A DNA stretch of 64,000 nucleotides from Elusimicrobiales bacterium. Lineage in GTDB: Bacteria > Elusimicrobiota > Elusimicrobia > Elusimicrobiales > UBA9959. The notes under the pieces were generated by a model. That model did no database searches and was not told the DNA's origin. It worked only from the letters and a program-made list of their open reading frames with translations. The position numbers and the translations under genes are program-made. The DNA is taken from assembly GCA_028688015.1 (NCBI GenBank), contig JAQTZB010000006.1, positions 43,381 to 107,380 on the forward strand. Reading direction: 5' to 3'. Of the stretch, positions 1-7,670 are shown piece by piece (the first letter of the stretch is position 1; every line of letters begins with the position of its first letter).

Positions 1-447
1 GGCGTAATCGGCCAGGGCCAGCACGCCGGCGGTGCCGCTGGCGTTGTCGTCCGCGCCGGGGTTGTTGAAGGTGTCGTAATGCGCGCCCACCACTATCACC
101 TCGCCGGGCGCGGAGGCGCCGGTCTTAACGCAGGAAATGTTCTTTACCTTAACGCCAGAGGCCAGGTACTCCTGGACCTCCACGGCGCAGCCGGCCGCTT
201 TGAAGCGGGCCGTTATATAGTCCTCGGCCCGGCGCAGGCGGGGCAGGTTGTTGTTGTAGAGGTCGCGCGGGCCTATGTCCACGGACAGGGTGGTCACGGC
301 GGCCTTCAGTTCGGCCTGCCCGGTCAGCGTAGGCCCCCCGGTATAGGCCGGGGCGAACATATTCCAGCCCAGCATGCTAAGGGCCAGCCCGGCCGCGCAG
401 GCGGCCGCTATGCCGAAAAGCTGCAATAAGCGCCGCTTGGTGAGCAT
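1..447 (-). CDS. M28-family zinc aminopeptidase, N-terminal part
   Basis: Partial gene: about 149 codons are present and the C-terminus lies beyond the low-coordinate edge. The protein starts MLTKRRLL, has one hydrophobic N-terminal anchor or signal (residues 8-28), and then the M28 metal-binding landmarks VGAHYDT and GADDNASG near its end, which carry the first zinc-ligand His and the bridging Asp. M28 enzymes remove N-terminal residues from peptides with two zinc ions; here the anchor implies action outside the cytoplasm. The upstream repeat-protein gene ends in a terminator only 15 nt before this start, so it should have its own transcription signal. I see no clear Shine-Dalgarno sequence. 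Substrate unknown. Confidence 0.85.
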   Translation of the reverse strand, partial: MLTKRRLLQLFGIAAACAAGLALSMLGWNMFAPAYTGGPTLTGQAELKAAVTTLSVDIGPRDLYNNNLPRLRRAEDYITARFKAAGCAVEVQEYLASGVKVKNISCVKTGASAPGEVIVVGAHYDTFNNPGADDNASGTAGVLALADYA

Positions 448-461
448 GGGCTTATGCTAGC

Positions 462-492
462 AAAAAAGAGGCGCGGCTTGCGGCCGCGCCTC
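462..492 (-). terminator. Rho-independent terminator of the repeat-protein gene
   Basis: A perfect 10-bp stem (GAGGCGCGGC with its complement), a 5-nt loop, and on the minus strand a run of six T directly after the stem. It lies 20 nt beyond the stop of the secreted repeat protein. Confidence 0.85.
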
Positions 493-511
493 TCCTCAGG
501 TTTTCTCCGGC

Positions 512-1852
512 TCAGTAAGGGTACTGGTAGCCGCCGGAAACGTAGGTTATGGTGAACTGCGTGCCGGCCACGTTCTTCTCGAGGATTATCATCCCCTGCG
601 AGGCGAGGGCGGCGGCCGTCTCTGCGGCGGCGCGCTGCGCGTCGCTGCCGAAGGTGTAGTTCCCGCTGACGTATTTCTGCGTCTGCAGGTTGTACGGGGC
701 GAGGAACACTATGTTATAAGAAGTGCCGGTCAGGCGCTTCTCCAGCACCACCACGCCGTTGACGCGCTTGAGCGCCTCGGCGGTCTCGGCCATGGAGCGC
801 TGGGCGTCGCTGCCGAAGATGAAGTTGCCGCTGGCGTAGTTCTGCGTCTCCAGCCTGCGGTGGTACTGGTAGACTATGGTGTAGGAGGTGCCTTCCAGGC
901 GCTTCTCCAGGATCACCGCGCCTATGCCCTGCAGGGCCGCCGCGGTCTCGGTCAGGGAGCGCTGGGCGTCGCTGCCGAAGACGAAGTTGCCGCTCCGGTA
1001 GGTCTGCTGCTGCGCGTAGCTGCCGTAGGAGGCCAGGTAGCTGACAGTGAAGCTGGTGCCGGCGACGTTCTTTTCGAGCACCACCTTGCCCTGGCCTTCC
1101 ATGGCCCTGACGAATTCATCGGCGGCGCGCTGCGCGTCGCTGCCGAACACGAAGTTGCCGCTGACATATTTCTCCACCTTCAGGCTGGAGGGGGCGAGGA
1201 AGACCAGCGTGTAGGAGTTATAGTCGTTGCGCTTCTCAAGCACGGTGTAGCCGGCGCGCTGCAGGGCGGCCGCCGCGGCCTCCATGGACTGCCGCGCGTC
1301 GCTGCCGAACACGAAGTTGGAACTTTGGAAGCGGAACTGCTGCGTCTGCACCGCGGGCGGGTAGTAGGGCGGATAGCCGGGCTGGCCGGGATTCACCGGT
1401 GGGTAGACCGGGGGATAGACCGGCGGATAAACCGGAGGGTAAACCGGGGGATAGCCGGGCTGGCCGGGGTGCACAGGCGGGTAGACGGGGTGGCTCGGGT
1501 TTACCGGGGGATAGGACGGGTGAGTCGGATGGCCGGGGTTCACCACCGGGGGATAGGACGGATGCGTCGGCTGCGTGGGGTGCGTCGGCTGCGTGGGGTG
1601 CGTCGGATGCGTGGGATGGGTCGGCTGCGTGGGGTGCGTCGGATGCACCTGCGGCGGCTGATGCGGCTGGCCGGGCTGCTGGTGCACGGGCTGCGGCACG
1701 CCGGGCTTGGGCGGCTGCTGCTGATGGCTGCCGCCGGTCTGGACGGTAAAGCCGGCTTTCTCCAGCTCGGCCGACATGGTCTCTACTGTGGCGGCCTTCG
1801 CGGCGCTGGCCACGGCGAAGACGGCGGCTGTAAATAAGGCTAATTTTTTCAT
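512..1852 (-). CDS. secreted protein with Pro/His/Thr-rich linker and five tandem 52-residue repeats
   Basis: The protein is 446 aa from the ATG preceded by GGGGAGGAAT; a TTG four codons upstream is in frame but lies inside that ribosome site. It has a signal peptide (MKKLALFTAAVFAVASAAKA), a low-complexity stretch of HPT, QPT and YPPV units (about residues 45-166), and five copies of a unit built on NFVFGSDAQRS, an Ala-rich helix and VLEKR..GTSYT.V (about residues 174-436). A half-unit (ELEKAGFTVQ) precedes the linker. Each unit reads as a small alpha-beta fold. The design, export signal plus stiff proline linker plus repeats, fits a surface or periplasmic binding protein. No known family is recognised and no function is assigned. 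Confidence 0.85.
   Translation of the reverse strand: MKKLALFTAAVFAVASAAKAATVETMSAELEKAGFTVQTGGSHQQQPPKPGVPQPVHQQPGQPHQPPQVHPTHPTQPTHPTHPTHPTQPTHPTQPTHPSYPPVVNPGHPTHPSYPPVNPSHPVYPPVHPGQPGYPPVYPPVYPPVYPPVYPPVNPGQPGYPPYYPPAVQTQQFRFQSSNFVFGSDARQSMEAAAAALQRAGYTVLEKRNDYNSYTLVFLAPSSLKVEKYVSGNFVFGSDAQRAADEFVRAMEGQGKVVLEKNVAGTSFTVSYLASYGSYAQQQTYRSGNFVFGSDAQRSLTETAAALQGIGAVILEKRLEGTSYTIVYQYHRRLETQNYASGNFIFGSDAQRSMAETAEALKRVNGVVVLEKRLTGTSYNIVFLAPYNLQTQKYVSGNYTFGSDAQRAAAETAAALASQGMIILEKNVAGTQFTITYVSGGYQYPY
545..1333 (-). repeat. five tandem about 156-nt coding repeats
   Basis: The segment encodes five diverged 52-residue units, each opening with a GNFVFGSDA-like block. The units are collinear and in frame, so they arose by internal duplication. 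Confidence 0.85.
1355..1720 (-). repeat. low-complexity Pro/His/Thr/Tyr codon repeats
   Basis: Short direct repeats of 9-18 nt encode HPT, QPT, YPPV and NPGQPGYPP units. This is coding low-complexity DNA with no spacer-repeat alternation, so it is not a CRISPR array. Confidence 0.8.
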
Positions 1853-2024
1853 ATTCCTCCCCAAAACTTGCTGCTCTATAGTTACAGGATATGATTATTG
1901 AGCATCTTCCTCTACGGGCCAAAGTCCCAAAAATCGCAACTATTAAGACCTATGCGGAACTGGGCCTATCGGCCCGGCCGGCGGCGGCGTTGATATTAAG
2001 GAATGTCTTTTATAGTATTAAGGG

Positions 2025-3194
2025 ATGGAGCGGCGCATAGTGCACGTGGACATGGACGCTTTCTTCGCGGCCATAGAGCAGCGCGATAATCCCGCGCTGC
2101 GGGGCCGCCCCGTCATAGTAGGCGCCGATCCACAGGGCGGGCGCGGGCGCGGGGTGGTCTCCACCTGCTCTTACGAGGCGCGCAAGTTCGGCGTGCGCTC
2201 CGCCATGCCGATCTCGGAGGCGTGGCGCCGCTGCCCGCAGGGTGTTTTCTTGCCGCCCGATTTCGCCAGGTACGAAGAGGCCTCCGGCCTGATCCGCCGG
2301 GCCTTCTATGAATTCACGCCCGACCTGGAGCAGGTCAGCATAGACGAGGCCTTCCTGGACATCACCCGCAGCGCCCACCTCTTCGGCGGGCCGCTGGAAA
2401 CCTGCCGCCGCATCAAGCGGCGGGTCAGGGAGCTCACCGGTCTCTCTTGCTCGGTCGGCCTCGCTCCCACGAAAATGGCCGCCAAGATAGCCTCGGACCT
2501 CAAAAAGCCGGACGGCCTGGTGGTGGTGGAGGCGGCCGGCCTGCGGGCCTTCCTCTCTCCGCTGGATATCTCCAAGCTCTGGGGGCTGGGGCCCAAGACC
2601 GCGGCACTGCTGCGTGAGCGCGGGATAAACACGGTGGGGGAACTGGCCGCCGCGCGGGACAGCGACCTGCTGGCGCTGGGCAGCGGCGGCCCCGCGCTGC
2701 GGCTGCTGGCGCTGGGCGAGGACCCGCGCGAGGTGCGCGAGGATTACGAGACTAAGTCGGTGGGCAATGAAACCACCTTCGGCGCCGATACGGGCGACGA
2801 GCGCGAGATCAGGGAATCCCTGGTGGCATTGTCGGACAAGGTGTCCTCGCGGCTGCGGGAGGGCGGCTTCAAGGGCCGCACTATTACGCTGAAGATACGG
2901 CTGGAGGGGTTTGAAACCTATACGCGCGCCAGGACCCTGCCGTTCTCCACCAACTACGCCGACATAATTTCCAAAGAGGCGCTGGCGCTTTACGCGGCCT
3001 TCGAGAGGGGGCGCAAAAAGGTGCGCCTGCTGGGCGTAAAGGTCTCCGGCCTGATGCCGGCCGGCGAGAAGGAAAGCCTTTTCGAGGAAGAGGGCGATGA
3101 CCGCCGCGAAAAGGCCCACAAGGCCATAGAAGCCATCCGCGGGAAATTCGGCCGGTCCTCCATCTACAGGGCCGGCGGCAAAAAAGATATCTAG
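2025..3194 (+). CDS. dinB: DNA polymerase IV (Y-family translesion polymerase)
   Basis: A full-length 389-aa Y-family polymerase. The palm begins HVDMDAFFAAIEQ, with the first catalytic Asp; YEARKFGVRSAMP is the family's finger motif; SIDEAFLD holds the second acidic pair (near residue 104); a helix-hairpin-helix (LWGLGPKTAALL) and a little-finger domain follow. Pol IV extends primers past damaged bases with low fidelity. TATAGT lies 8 nt before the ATG and there is no convincing Shine-Dalgarno, suggesting a leaderless message. I see no LexA box in the intergenic region. Its stop overlaps the end of the convergent tetR gene by 4 nt. Confidence 0.96.
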   Translation: MERRIVHVDMDAFFAAIEQRDNPALRGRPVIVGADPQGGRGRGVVSTCSYEARKFGVRSAMPISEAWRRCPQGVFLPPDFARYEEASGLIRRAFYEFTPDLEQVSIDEAFLDITRSAHLFGGPLETCRRIKRRVRELTGLSCSVGLAPTKMAAKIASDLKKPDGLVVVEAAGLRAFLSPLDISKLWGLGPKTAALLRERGINTVGELAAARDSDLLALGSGGPALRLLALGEDPREVREDYETKSVGNETTFGADTGDEREIRESLVALSDKVSSRLREGGFKGRTITLKIRLEGFETYTRARTLPFSTNYADIISKEALALYAAFERGRKKVRLLGVKVSGLMPAGEKESLFEEEGDDRREKAHKAIEAIRGKFGRSSIYRAGGKKDI

Positions 3195-3844
3195 AGCTTA
3201 GTCCAGGGCAGGAGGGGGGAGCGGCCGGCGTGTTTCCAGCCGGTGAGGGCGCAGACCAGGTCGCCCCATTTCTTTTCCAGCTCGGCCGCGGTCACGGCGC
3301 CGTCCGGGGCCGAGGCGGCGTAGAGCATTGCGCCGAACAGCGCGTCCTGGATCGTTTCGGTCACGGCCGCCGGGTCGCCCTTCAGCTTGAAGAGGCCTTC
3401 ACGTTCGCCCGCCAGCAGGTGCTCCAGGATCCTTTCGCGGCCCTTGGCTATCATGTCCTTGAAAACCCCGGCAAAGGCCCCGCCCCTGCCGGCCAGGTAG
3501 TAGAGCAGCAGCAGGATCTGCCCGTCCTGCTTCTTAGAGCGCAGCGCCCAGGCTACGTTCCCCAGGCAATGCTTCAGCAGGCGGCGGCCCGCGCCGTCTC
3601 CGGGCTCCATCAGCGCGCTGACCGTCTCGTGGTTGTGGGCGATTATAGTGCGGACCAGCTCTTCGAACAGCGCGTTCTTGTCGCGGAAATGATACATCAC
3701 GGCCGACTGGCTAAGGCCCACGTCGTCGGCCACCATCTGGAAGCTGGCGTCGGCGAAGCCGTGCTTGGCCGCCAGCTTGATGGCGGAGAGCACTATCTTG
3801 CGGCGGGTCTGTTCGCCTTTGGTCGTTTCTGGACGGGCCTTCAT
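3191..3844 (-). CDS. TetR-family transcriptional regulator
   Basis: A 217-aa protein with an N-terminal TetR helix-turn-helix (RRKIVLSAIKLAAKHGF, then MVADDVGLSQSAVMYHFRDKNALF, about residues 14-62) and an all-helical ligand-binding C-terminus without recognisable ligand residues. Such proteins usually repress a neighbouring gene until a small molecule binds. A perfect 13-bp palindrome, AATACAATGTATT, lies 100 nt upstream in the divergent intergenic region and is a plausible operator for this gene and the secreted-protein gene at 4010. Confidence 0.9.
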   Translation of the reverse strand: MKARPETTKGEQTRRKIVLSAIKLAAKHGFADASFQMVADDVGLSQSAVMYHFRDKNALFEELVRTIIAHNHETVSALMEPGDGAGRRLLKHCLGNVAWALRSKKQDGQILLLLYYLAGRGGAFAGVFKDMIAKGRERILEHLLAGEREGLFKLKGDPAAVTETIQDALFGAMLYAASAPDGAVTAAELEKKWGDLVCALTGWKHAGRSPLLPWTKL

Positions 3845-3943
3845 AATTAGGATTTTACCTTATTTTCAGGCGCCGGCAAGGGCTGCGGTAAAGGGCCTAG
3901 CGCGGCGTAGGCCCATAGACCCGTGACGGGTCGGCATTTTTGA

Positions 3944-3956
3944 AATACAATGTATT
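3944..3956. promoter_or_regulatory. candidate TetR operator palindrome
   Basis: AATACA-A-TGTATT is a perfect inverted repeat in AT-rich DNA between the divergent tetR gene and the gene at 4010. Position and symmetry suit a TetR dimer; binding is inferred. Confidence 0.45.
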
Positions 3957-4009
3957 ACACGGTATTAACAAGGTAATGCGCGGCACGGCGGGCGGGTAAG
4001 GGAGAAAAC

Positions 4010-4456
4010 ATGAAAAAGATCATCCTGGCGGTTCTGATGGCGGCGGCTTTCACGGGTTCCGCGGCGGCGCAGCTCCCCGGCATGGACGGCGCGGCCTCCT
4101 TCTGCGACCCGGCCTTCCAGGATTTCGTTGAAACCACCTACGGCTACCTGAACCCCCGCACCGGCATCGCCGCCCGCCTGCGCGACTCTGTCGCTTCCCC
4201 CGCGGCGACCACCGCTCCCAGGCCCGCCCTCGTCTTTGTCAGCATCCTCCCCAAGGCCGCCGACTACTCGGCCCTGCTGCGGGAGCTGTCCGCCTCGGCC
4301 GGTTTCGTGCTGAAGGGCGAGAGGGTCCGCCTGGTGAAGGGCGCGCGGCAGGTCCGCATAGTCGGCTGGGCCAGGGCCGACGGCGTAGCCGCCATCCGCG
4401 CCAGCTCCGGGGTAGCCGGGGTCGCCGTGGGCAAAAAGAAGGCTTCCGCCATCTGA
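4010..4456 (+). CDS. small secreted protein, function unknown
   Basis: 148 aa, beginning with a clean signal peptide (MKKIILAVLMAAAFTGSAAA, cleavage before QLPG) and a purine-rich ribosome site (AAGGGAGAAAAC). The mature part is about 125 residues, with one cysteine near its start and a C-terminal half (RPALVFVSIL, LRELSASAGF, ARQVRIVGWARADGV) that looks like a small alternating alpha-beta fold. No family recognised. It is divergent from a tetR gene with a candidate operator between them, and is followed by a strong terminator, so it is probably a single-gene unit under that regulator. Confidence 0.75.
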   Translation: MKKIILAVLMAAAFTGSAAAQLPGMDGAASFCDPAFQDFVETTYGYLNPRTGIAARLRDSVASPAATTAPRPALVFVSILPKAADYSALLRELSASAGFVLKGERVRLVKGARQVRIVGWARADGVAAIRASSGVAGVAVGKKKASAI

Positions 4457-4485
4457 GCCTACCGAGGCGAAGCCTCGATACAAGA

Positions 4486-4513
4486 GCCCCCGGCAGCGGC
4501 CGGGGGCGGTTTT
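4486..4513 (+). terminator. Rho-independent terminator
   Basis: GCCCCCGGC and its complement GCCGGGGGC form a stem with a 3-4 nt loop, followed by GGTTTTA. It ends the transcript of the gene at 4010. Confidence 0.75.
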
Positions 4514-4545
4514 ATCGGCGGGGTGTTTTTTAATAAGATAGTTGT

Positions 4546-4974
4546 ATGGCTATATCCAAACCCCTCGAGTACGACCGCCCCGTTAAGCCCGAAGAGATAG
4601 ACGGCCTGGGCCACGTGAACAACCAGGTCTACCTGGACTGGTTCATGGAGGCCGCCACCAAACATTCCGAGCTGGTGGGCTGGGACGTCGGCCGCATGAT
4701 AAAGATGGGGGAGGGCTGGGTGGTGCGCCGCCACGAGATAGACTACCTGCACCCTGTGCTGCCGGGCGAGACCGTGCTGATGAAAACCTGGGTGGAGACG
4801 GCCGAGCGGGCGTCCTCCAGGCGCTGCTATGAGATCTACCGGAAGTCGGACGGCAGGAAGGTCTGCGAGGGCAGCACCATGTGGGTCTGGATCAACTACA
4901 AGACCGGCCGCCCGGCCCGTATCCCGGAGGCTGTTGTAACGGATTTCATGAATTGGAGCCAGCCGGCCGGCTAG
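4546..4974 (+). CDS. 4-hydroxybenzoyl-CoA-thioesterase-fold acyl-CoA thioesterase
   Basis: A 142-aa single hot-dog domain of the 4HBT/YbgC type. The signature EIDGLGHVNNQVYLDWFMEA (residues 17-36) carries the Asp/His-Asn active-site arrangement, followed by the long central helix and the strands IDYLHPVLPGETVL and MKTWVETAER. These enzymes hydrolyse short- or medium-chain acyl-CoA or acyl-ACP in the cytoplasm. No Shine-Dalgarno is visible; TAAGAT lies 6 nt before the ATG. The end overlaps the convergent exonuclease gene by 4 nt (CTAG used as stop on both strands). Confidence 0.88.
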   Translation: MAISKPLEYDRPVKPEEIDGLGHVNNQVYLDWFMEAATKHSELVGWDVGRMIKMGEGWVVRRHEIDYLHPVLPGETVLMKTWVETAERASSRRCYEIYRKSDGRKVCEGSTMWVWINYKTGRPARIPEAVVTDFMNWSQPAG

Positions 4975-5489
4975 TTCAACCCCGCCGCGGCCTTCGCGGT
5001 CCGGGCTCGTTCCACAGCTATCACTATTTTCGCGCAGGCCTCCGCGTCCGAAAGGGCGTGGTGGTGCTTCAGCGGTATGCCGAGCTGCTGGCAGACATTG
5101 GAAAGAGTCGCGGGTTTGATGCCTAGTTCCTTCCTCGCCAGCTGCACGGTGCAGGCGAACTGCTGCACCGGCGGCTTCAGCCCAGCCGCCGCGCAGCAGG
5201 CGTAGAGCACGCCGCGGTCGAAAGGCGCGTTATGCGCCGCGATGAAATCTATCCCCTTGAAAAAATCCACCAGCCCCGGCCAGACCGCCCCGAAGGGCGG
5301 CTCGTTCTCCACGTCTTCCCAGGTAATGTTGTGGATATAGGTGAAGATGATGTCCGGGCGCGGCGGGCGGATGAGGCGGTGGGCCGTGCGGACGATCTTG
5401 CCGTCCTCCACGCGGGCGAGGCCCACGGAGCAGGCGGAATCCCTGCCGTTGTCCGCGGTCTCGAAGTCGATAGCGGTGAAAGCCGGCAT
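4971..5489 (-). CDS. DEDDh 3'-5' exonuclease (DnaQ-like)
   Basis: 172 aa, essentially one RNase T/DnaQ-type domain. ExoI is FTAIDFETA (Asp/Glu pair, residues 4-12), ExoII is AAHNAPFD (Asp near 89), and ExoIII is HHALSDAEA (His and Asp near 145-150), so all five catalytic residues of the DEDDh class are present. It removes nucleotides from DNA or RNA 3' ends with two metal ions; the short form without a polymerase-binding tail suggests a stand-alone repair nuclease rather than the Pol III epsilon subunit. Its ATG overlaps the upstream aminotransferase stop (TGATG), so the two are translationally coupled. Confidence 0.88.
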   Translation of the reverse strand: MPAFTAIDFETADNGRDSACSVGLARVEDGKIVRTAHRLIRPPRPDIIFTYIHNITWEDVENEPPFGAVWPGLVDFFKGIDFIAAHNAPFDRGVLYACCAAAGLKPPVQQFACTVQLARKELGIKPATLSNVCQQLGIPLKHHHALSDAEACAKIVIAVERARTAKAAAGLN

Positions 5490-6619
5490 CAGAGCGGCCC
5501 GCCCTTCAGCGCCTTCAGGCCGGCCAGCAGGCGGTCCAGGTCGGCGCGGTTGTTGTAGAAATGCAGCGAGACTCGCACGCCTTCGCCGCGGGCGGCCGTC
5601 ATGACGCCCATTTTCTCCAGCCGGGCAACGGCGCGCGCCGGGTCTTTCGCCTTGACGATGGTAATGCCGGAGCGGCAGGCCCGCTCCAGCGGGGTGGCCG
5701 TTTCCAGGCCCAAGGCCTTAAGGCCGGCTTCGAGGTAGTCGTTCAGGTCGAAGATGCGGCGCTGTATGTTCTCCACGCCCAGGTCGCTTAGCAGCCTGGA
5801 GGCCGCGCCCAACGCGAAGATGCAGGGGAAATGCACGCAGCCGGCCTCCACCGCGCCGGCCTCCGGCTTCATCACGCGCGCCTGGTTGTCCATCCGCTCT
5901 GGTACCGCCACCGAGCGCCAGCCGGCCTCCGGAAATTTAATTTTGCCCAGCCAGCGCCGGGAGGCGTAAAGCCCGGCCGCGCCGTAACCGGCCATGGTCC
6001 ACTTGAAGCAGGAGAAGACCATAAAGTCTAGCCCGGCCTTCTTCACGTCCACCGGCATGGCGCCCAGCGCCTGCGTGGCGTTAACGACTAAAATTATGCC
6101 GCGGCGTCGGCACAGCCGGCCCAGCGCTGCGAGGTCCTGCCTGAAGCCGGTGCGGTACTGCACGTAGCTGGTGACCAGTATCTTAATGTCAGGCGTGAGC
6201 GCTTTCTCAATGTTTTTTAGCGGGTAACGCCGGTCTTCCGGTTCCAGGAATTTAACTTTGAAGCCGGCGTTCAGCCAGGCCAGCGTGGAGGAGGGGAACT
6301 CGTCGCGCATGGTCAGCACGGTCCCGCGCCCTTTCAGCGCGCCCGCCACCAGGCTCATGCCGTGGGAGGTGTTCAGCGTGAACGCGACCTGCTTCGGCCC
6401 CGCGCCTATCAGCCCGGCCAGCGCGGCGCGGGAAGCCTCCAGCCGCTTCAGCCACTGCTCCCAGTAGGCGTCGCCATGGGCGAGGGCCTCGCTGTAATAG
6501 GCCGCCCCTGCGGCGGCCACGGGCCGCGCCAGCGGGGCGCCGCCGGCAGCGTTGACGAAAGTATATTTTTTCAGCGCGGGGAACAGGGCCCTCGCGGCTT
6601 TCCAATCAGGTTTTTTCAT
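5489..6619 (-). CDS. class V aminotransferase / cysteine desulfurase-like PLP enzyme
   Basis: 376 aa, fold type I PLP enzyme of the class V (isopenicillin-N epimerase/selenocysteine-lyase-like) group. The Schiff-base lysine is in FSCFKWTMAGYGAAGLY (Lys206), and substrate-binding NTSHGMS lies near 83. Unusually, the position that normally holds the Asp contacting the pyridine nitrogen reads VVNATQALG (Asn180). There is no cysteine in a desulfurase-type loop position that I can identify, so sulfur transfer is uncertain. The start lies only 12 nt after a terminator and lacks a Shine-Dalgarno. It is coupled to the downstream exonuclease gene. Substrate unknown. Confidence 0.82.
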   Translation of the reverse strand: MKKPDWKAARALFPALKKYTFVNAAGGAPLARPVAAAGAAYYSEALAHGDAYWEQWLKRLEASRAALAGLIGAGPKQVAFTLNTSHGMSLVAGALKGRGTVLTMRDEFPSSTLAWLNAGFKVKFLEPEDRRYPLKNIEKALTPDIKILVTSYVQYRTGFRQDLAALGRLCRRRGIILVVNATQALGAMPVDVKKAGLDFMVFSCFKWTMAGYGAAGLYASRRWLGKIKFPEAGWRSVAVPERMDNQARVMKPEAGAVEAGCVHFPCIFALGAASRLLSDLGVENIQRRIFDLNDYLEAGLKALGLETATPLERACRSGITIVKAKDPARAVARLEKMGVMTAARGEGVRVSLHFYNNRADLDRLLAGLKALKGGPL

Positions 6620-6631
6620 GGTCGCCAGTTA

Positions 6632-6659
6632 AAAAGCCGGGAGCTGACTCCCGGCTTTT
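6632..6659. terminator. bidirectional Rho-independent terminator
   Basis: AAAAGCCGGGAG and its exact complement flank a CTGA loop, giving U-tracts on both strands. It ends the CsgG-like gene and stands 12 nt before the aminotransferase start. Confidence 0.85.
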
Positions 6660-6676
6660 CGCTCCTTGCCCGGAAC

Positions 6677-7585
6677 TTACTTGCCTTCGCGCAGGACGTC
6701 GGTTTTCTGCACGGCCGCCTTGGTTTCGGCGATGGAATACTTGGGATTGACCTTCACCACCCTGGCGGTGCCGACCTTCTCCTCTTCGGAGCCCAGGGAC
6801 TCCCCGGTGTCGGGGTCCGTCATCTCCTCCCCGGCGCGGAAGATGGAGTAGGTGCGGCCGACCTTTTCCCCGTCGGCGGCGCCGGAGTTGATATAGACCT
6901 GGTTGCCGGTGACCTTGATTATCTTGACGGCCGAGCTGCCGCCCTCGTCGAACTTGGCCGTCAGCTCTTTGACCACGTCGTCGACGGCCTTGCGGGCCGC
7001 CTTGCCGAGGATGGTCTCGTCGAAGCCGTCCTTGCCGAAGTCGAAGCTGGGGGCTATGCTGAGGTCGCCCTTGAACTCGGCGCTGGACTTGGAACCCTCG
7101 CCCTTGGCCGCGGCGACTATCTGGCCGGAGGTGGTGTCTATGGCGCGCACGTCTATGCCGGCGCGCGCCGTGTTCTTGGACATTTTCGCGCCGCCGCCGA
7201 ACGGCAGCACTTTTTCAAGGCCGCCCACGCCGATCTTGGAATCCTTGACTCCGAACTCGGTCACCGCGCCAGTCACGATGAACTGCGCGCCGAGCAGGCG
7301 GCCTATCTTAGCCGCGGTCTGCGCCGTAACGGCCCCGGAGGCGCCCAGCCGCTGCTCCTGCATTACCGACTCCAGCTTCTCGCGCTCTATCAAAGTGTAT
7401 TTCCTGGTTTCGGAAAGGGCGGTCACCATCATCTCCGCTATGCCGGTGCCCACGTTCTGCCAGCCGTGGCCGTGGCTGGATTTGTCTTCCAGGTCCAGTA
7501 CGCAGATTATCTTCTTGCCGCCGCACCAGCCGTTGGCCGCCAGGGAAAGCAGCAGCGCCGAAATAAGTATAGCCTTGTTTTTCAT
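6677..7585 (-). CDS. CsgG-family exported protein with FlgT-like C-terminal domain
   Basis: 302 aa with a signal peptide (MKNKAILISALLLSLAANGWC) and a GGAGGG ribosome site. Residues 25-190 are CsgG-like: VLDLEDKS, GIAEMMVTAL, YTLIEREKLESVMQEQRLG and AAKIGRLLGAQFIVTGAVTEFG are hallmarks. The C-terminal 90 residues (VYINSGAADGEKVGRTYSIF, then GTARVVKV) resemble the C-terminal domain of flagellar FlgT. In curli systems CsgG is a lipoprotein export pore; many relatives are periplasmic assembly factors. No curli subunit gene is nearby. The mature N-terminus lacks a clean lipobox although a Cys is the last signal residue (WCGG), so lipid attachment is uncertain. Confidence 0.82.
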   Translation of the reverse strand: MKNKAILISALLLSLAANGWCGGKKIICVLDLEDKSSHGHGWQNVGTGIAEMMVTALSETRKYTLIEREKLESVMQEQRLGASGAVTAQTAAKIGRLLGAQFIVTGAVTEFGVKDSKIGVGGLEKVLPFGGGAKMSKNTARAGIDVRAIDTTSGQIVAAAKGEGSKSSAEFKGDLSIAPSFDFGKDGFDETILGKAARKAVDDVVKELTAKFDEGGSSAVKIIKVTGNQVYINSGAADGEKVGRTYSIFRAGEEMTDPDTGESLGSEEEKVGTARVVKVNPKYSIAETKAAVQKTDVLREGK

Positions 7586-7670
7586 CTTGCCCTCCGTATT
7601 TAAGGGTTATGATAGCAAAAAGTCCCGCGCGGTATTTTGTAAAATAGAGGGAGCAAAGTAAGGAGGCCTA

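Noticed and set aside
1355..1720. Possible CRISPR array
   Set aside because: Repeats are short, contiguous, in frame and encode HPT/YPPV units; there are no unique spacers or cas genes.
860..1837. 325-codon plus-strand frame opposite the repeat protein
   Set aside because: It mirrors the repeats on the other strand (RVNRGIAGLAG-type monotony) and lacks start signals.
2025..3194. SOS (LexA) operator before dinB
   Set aside because: No CTGT-N8-ACAG or GAAC-N4-GTTC type palindrome is present between 1853 and 2024.
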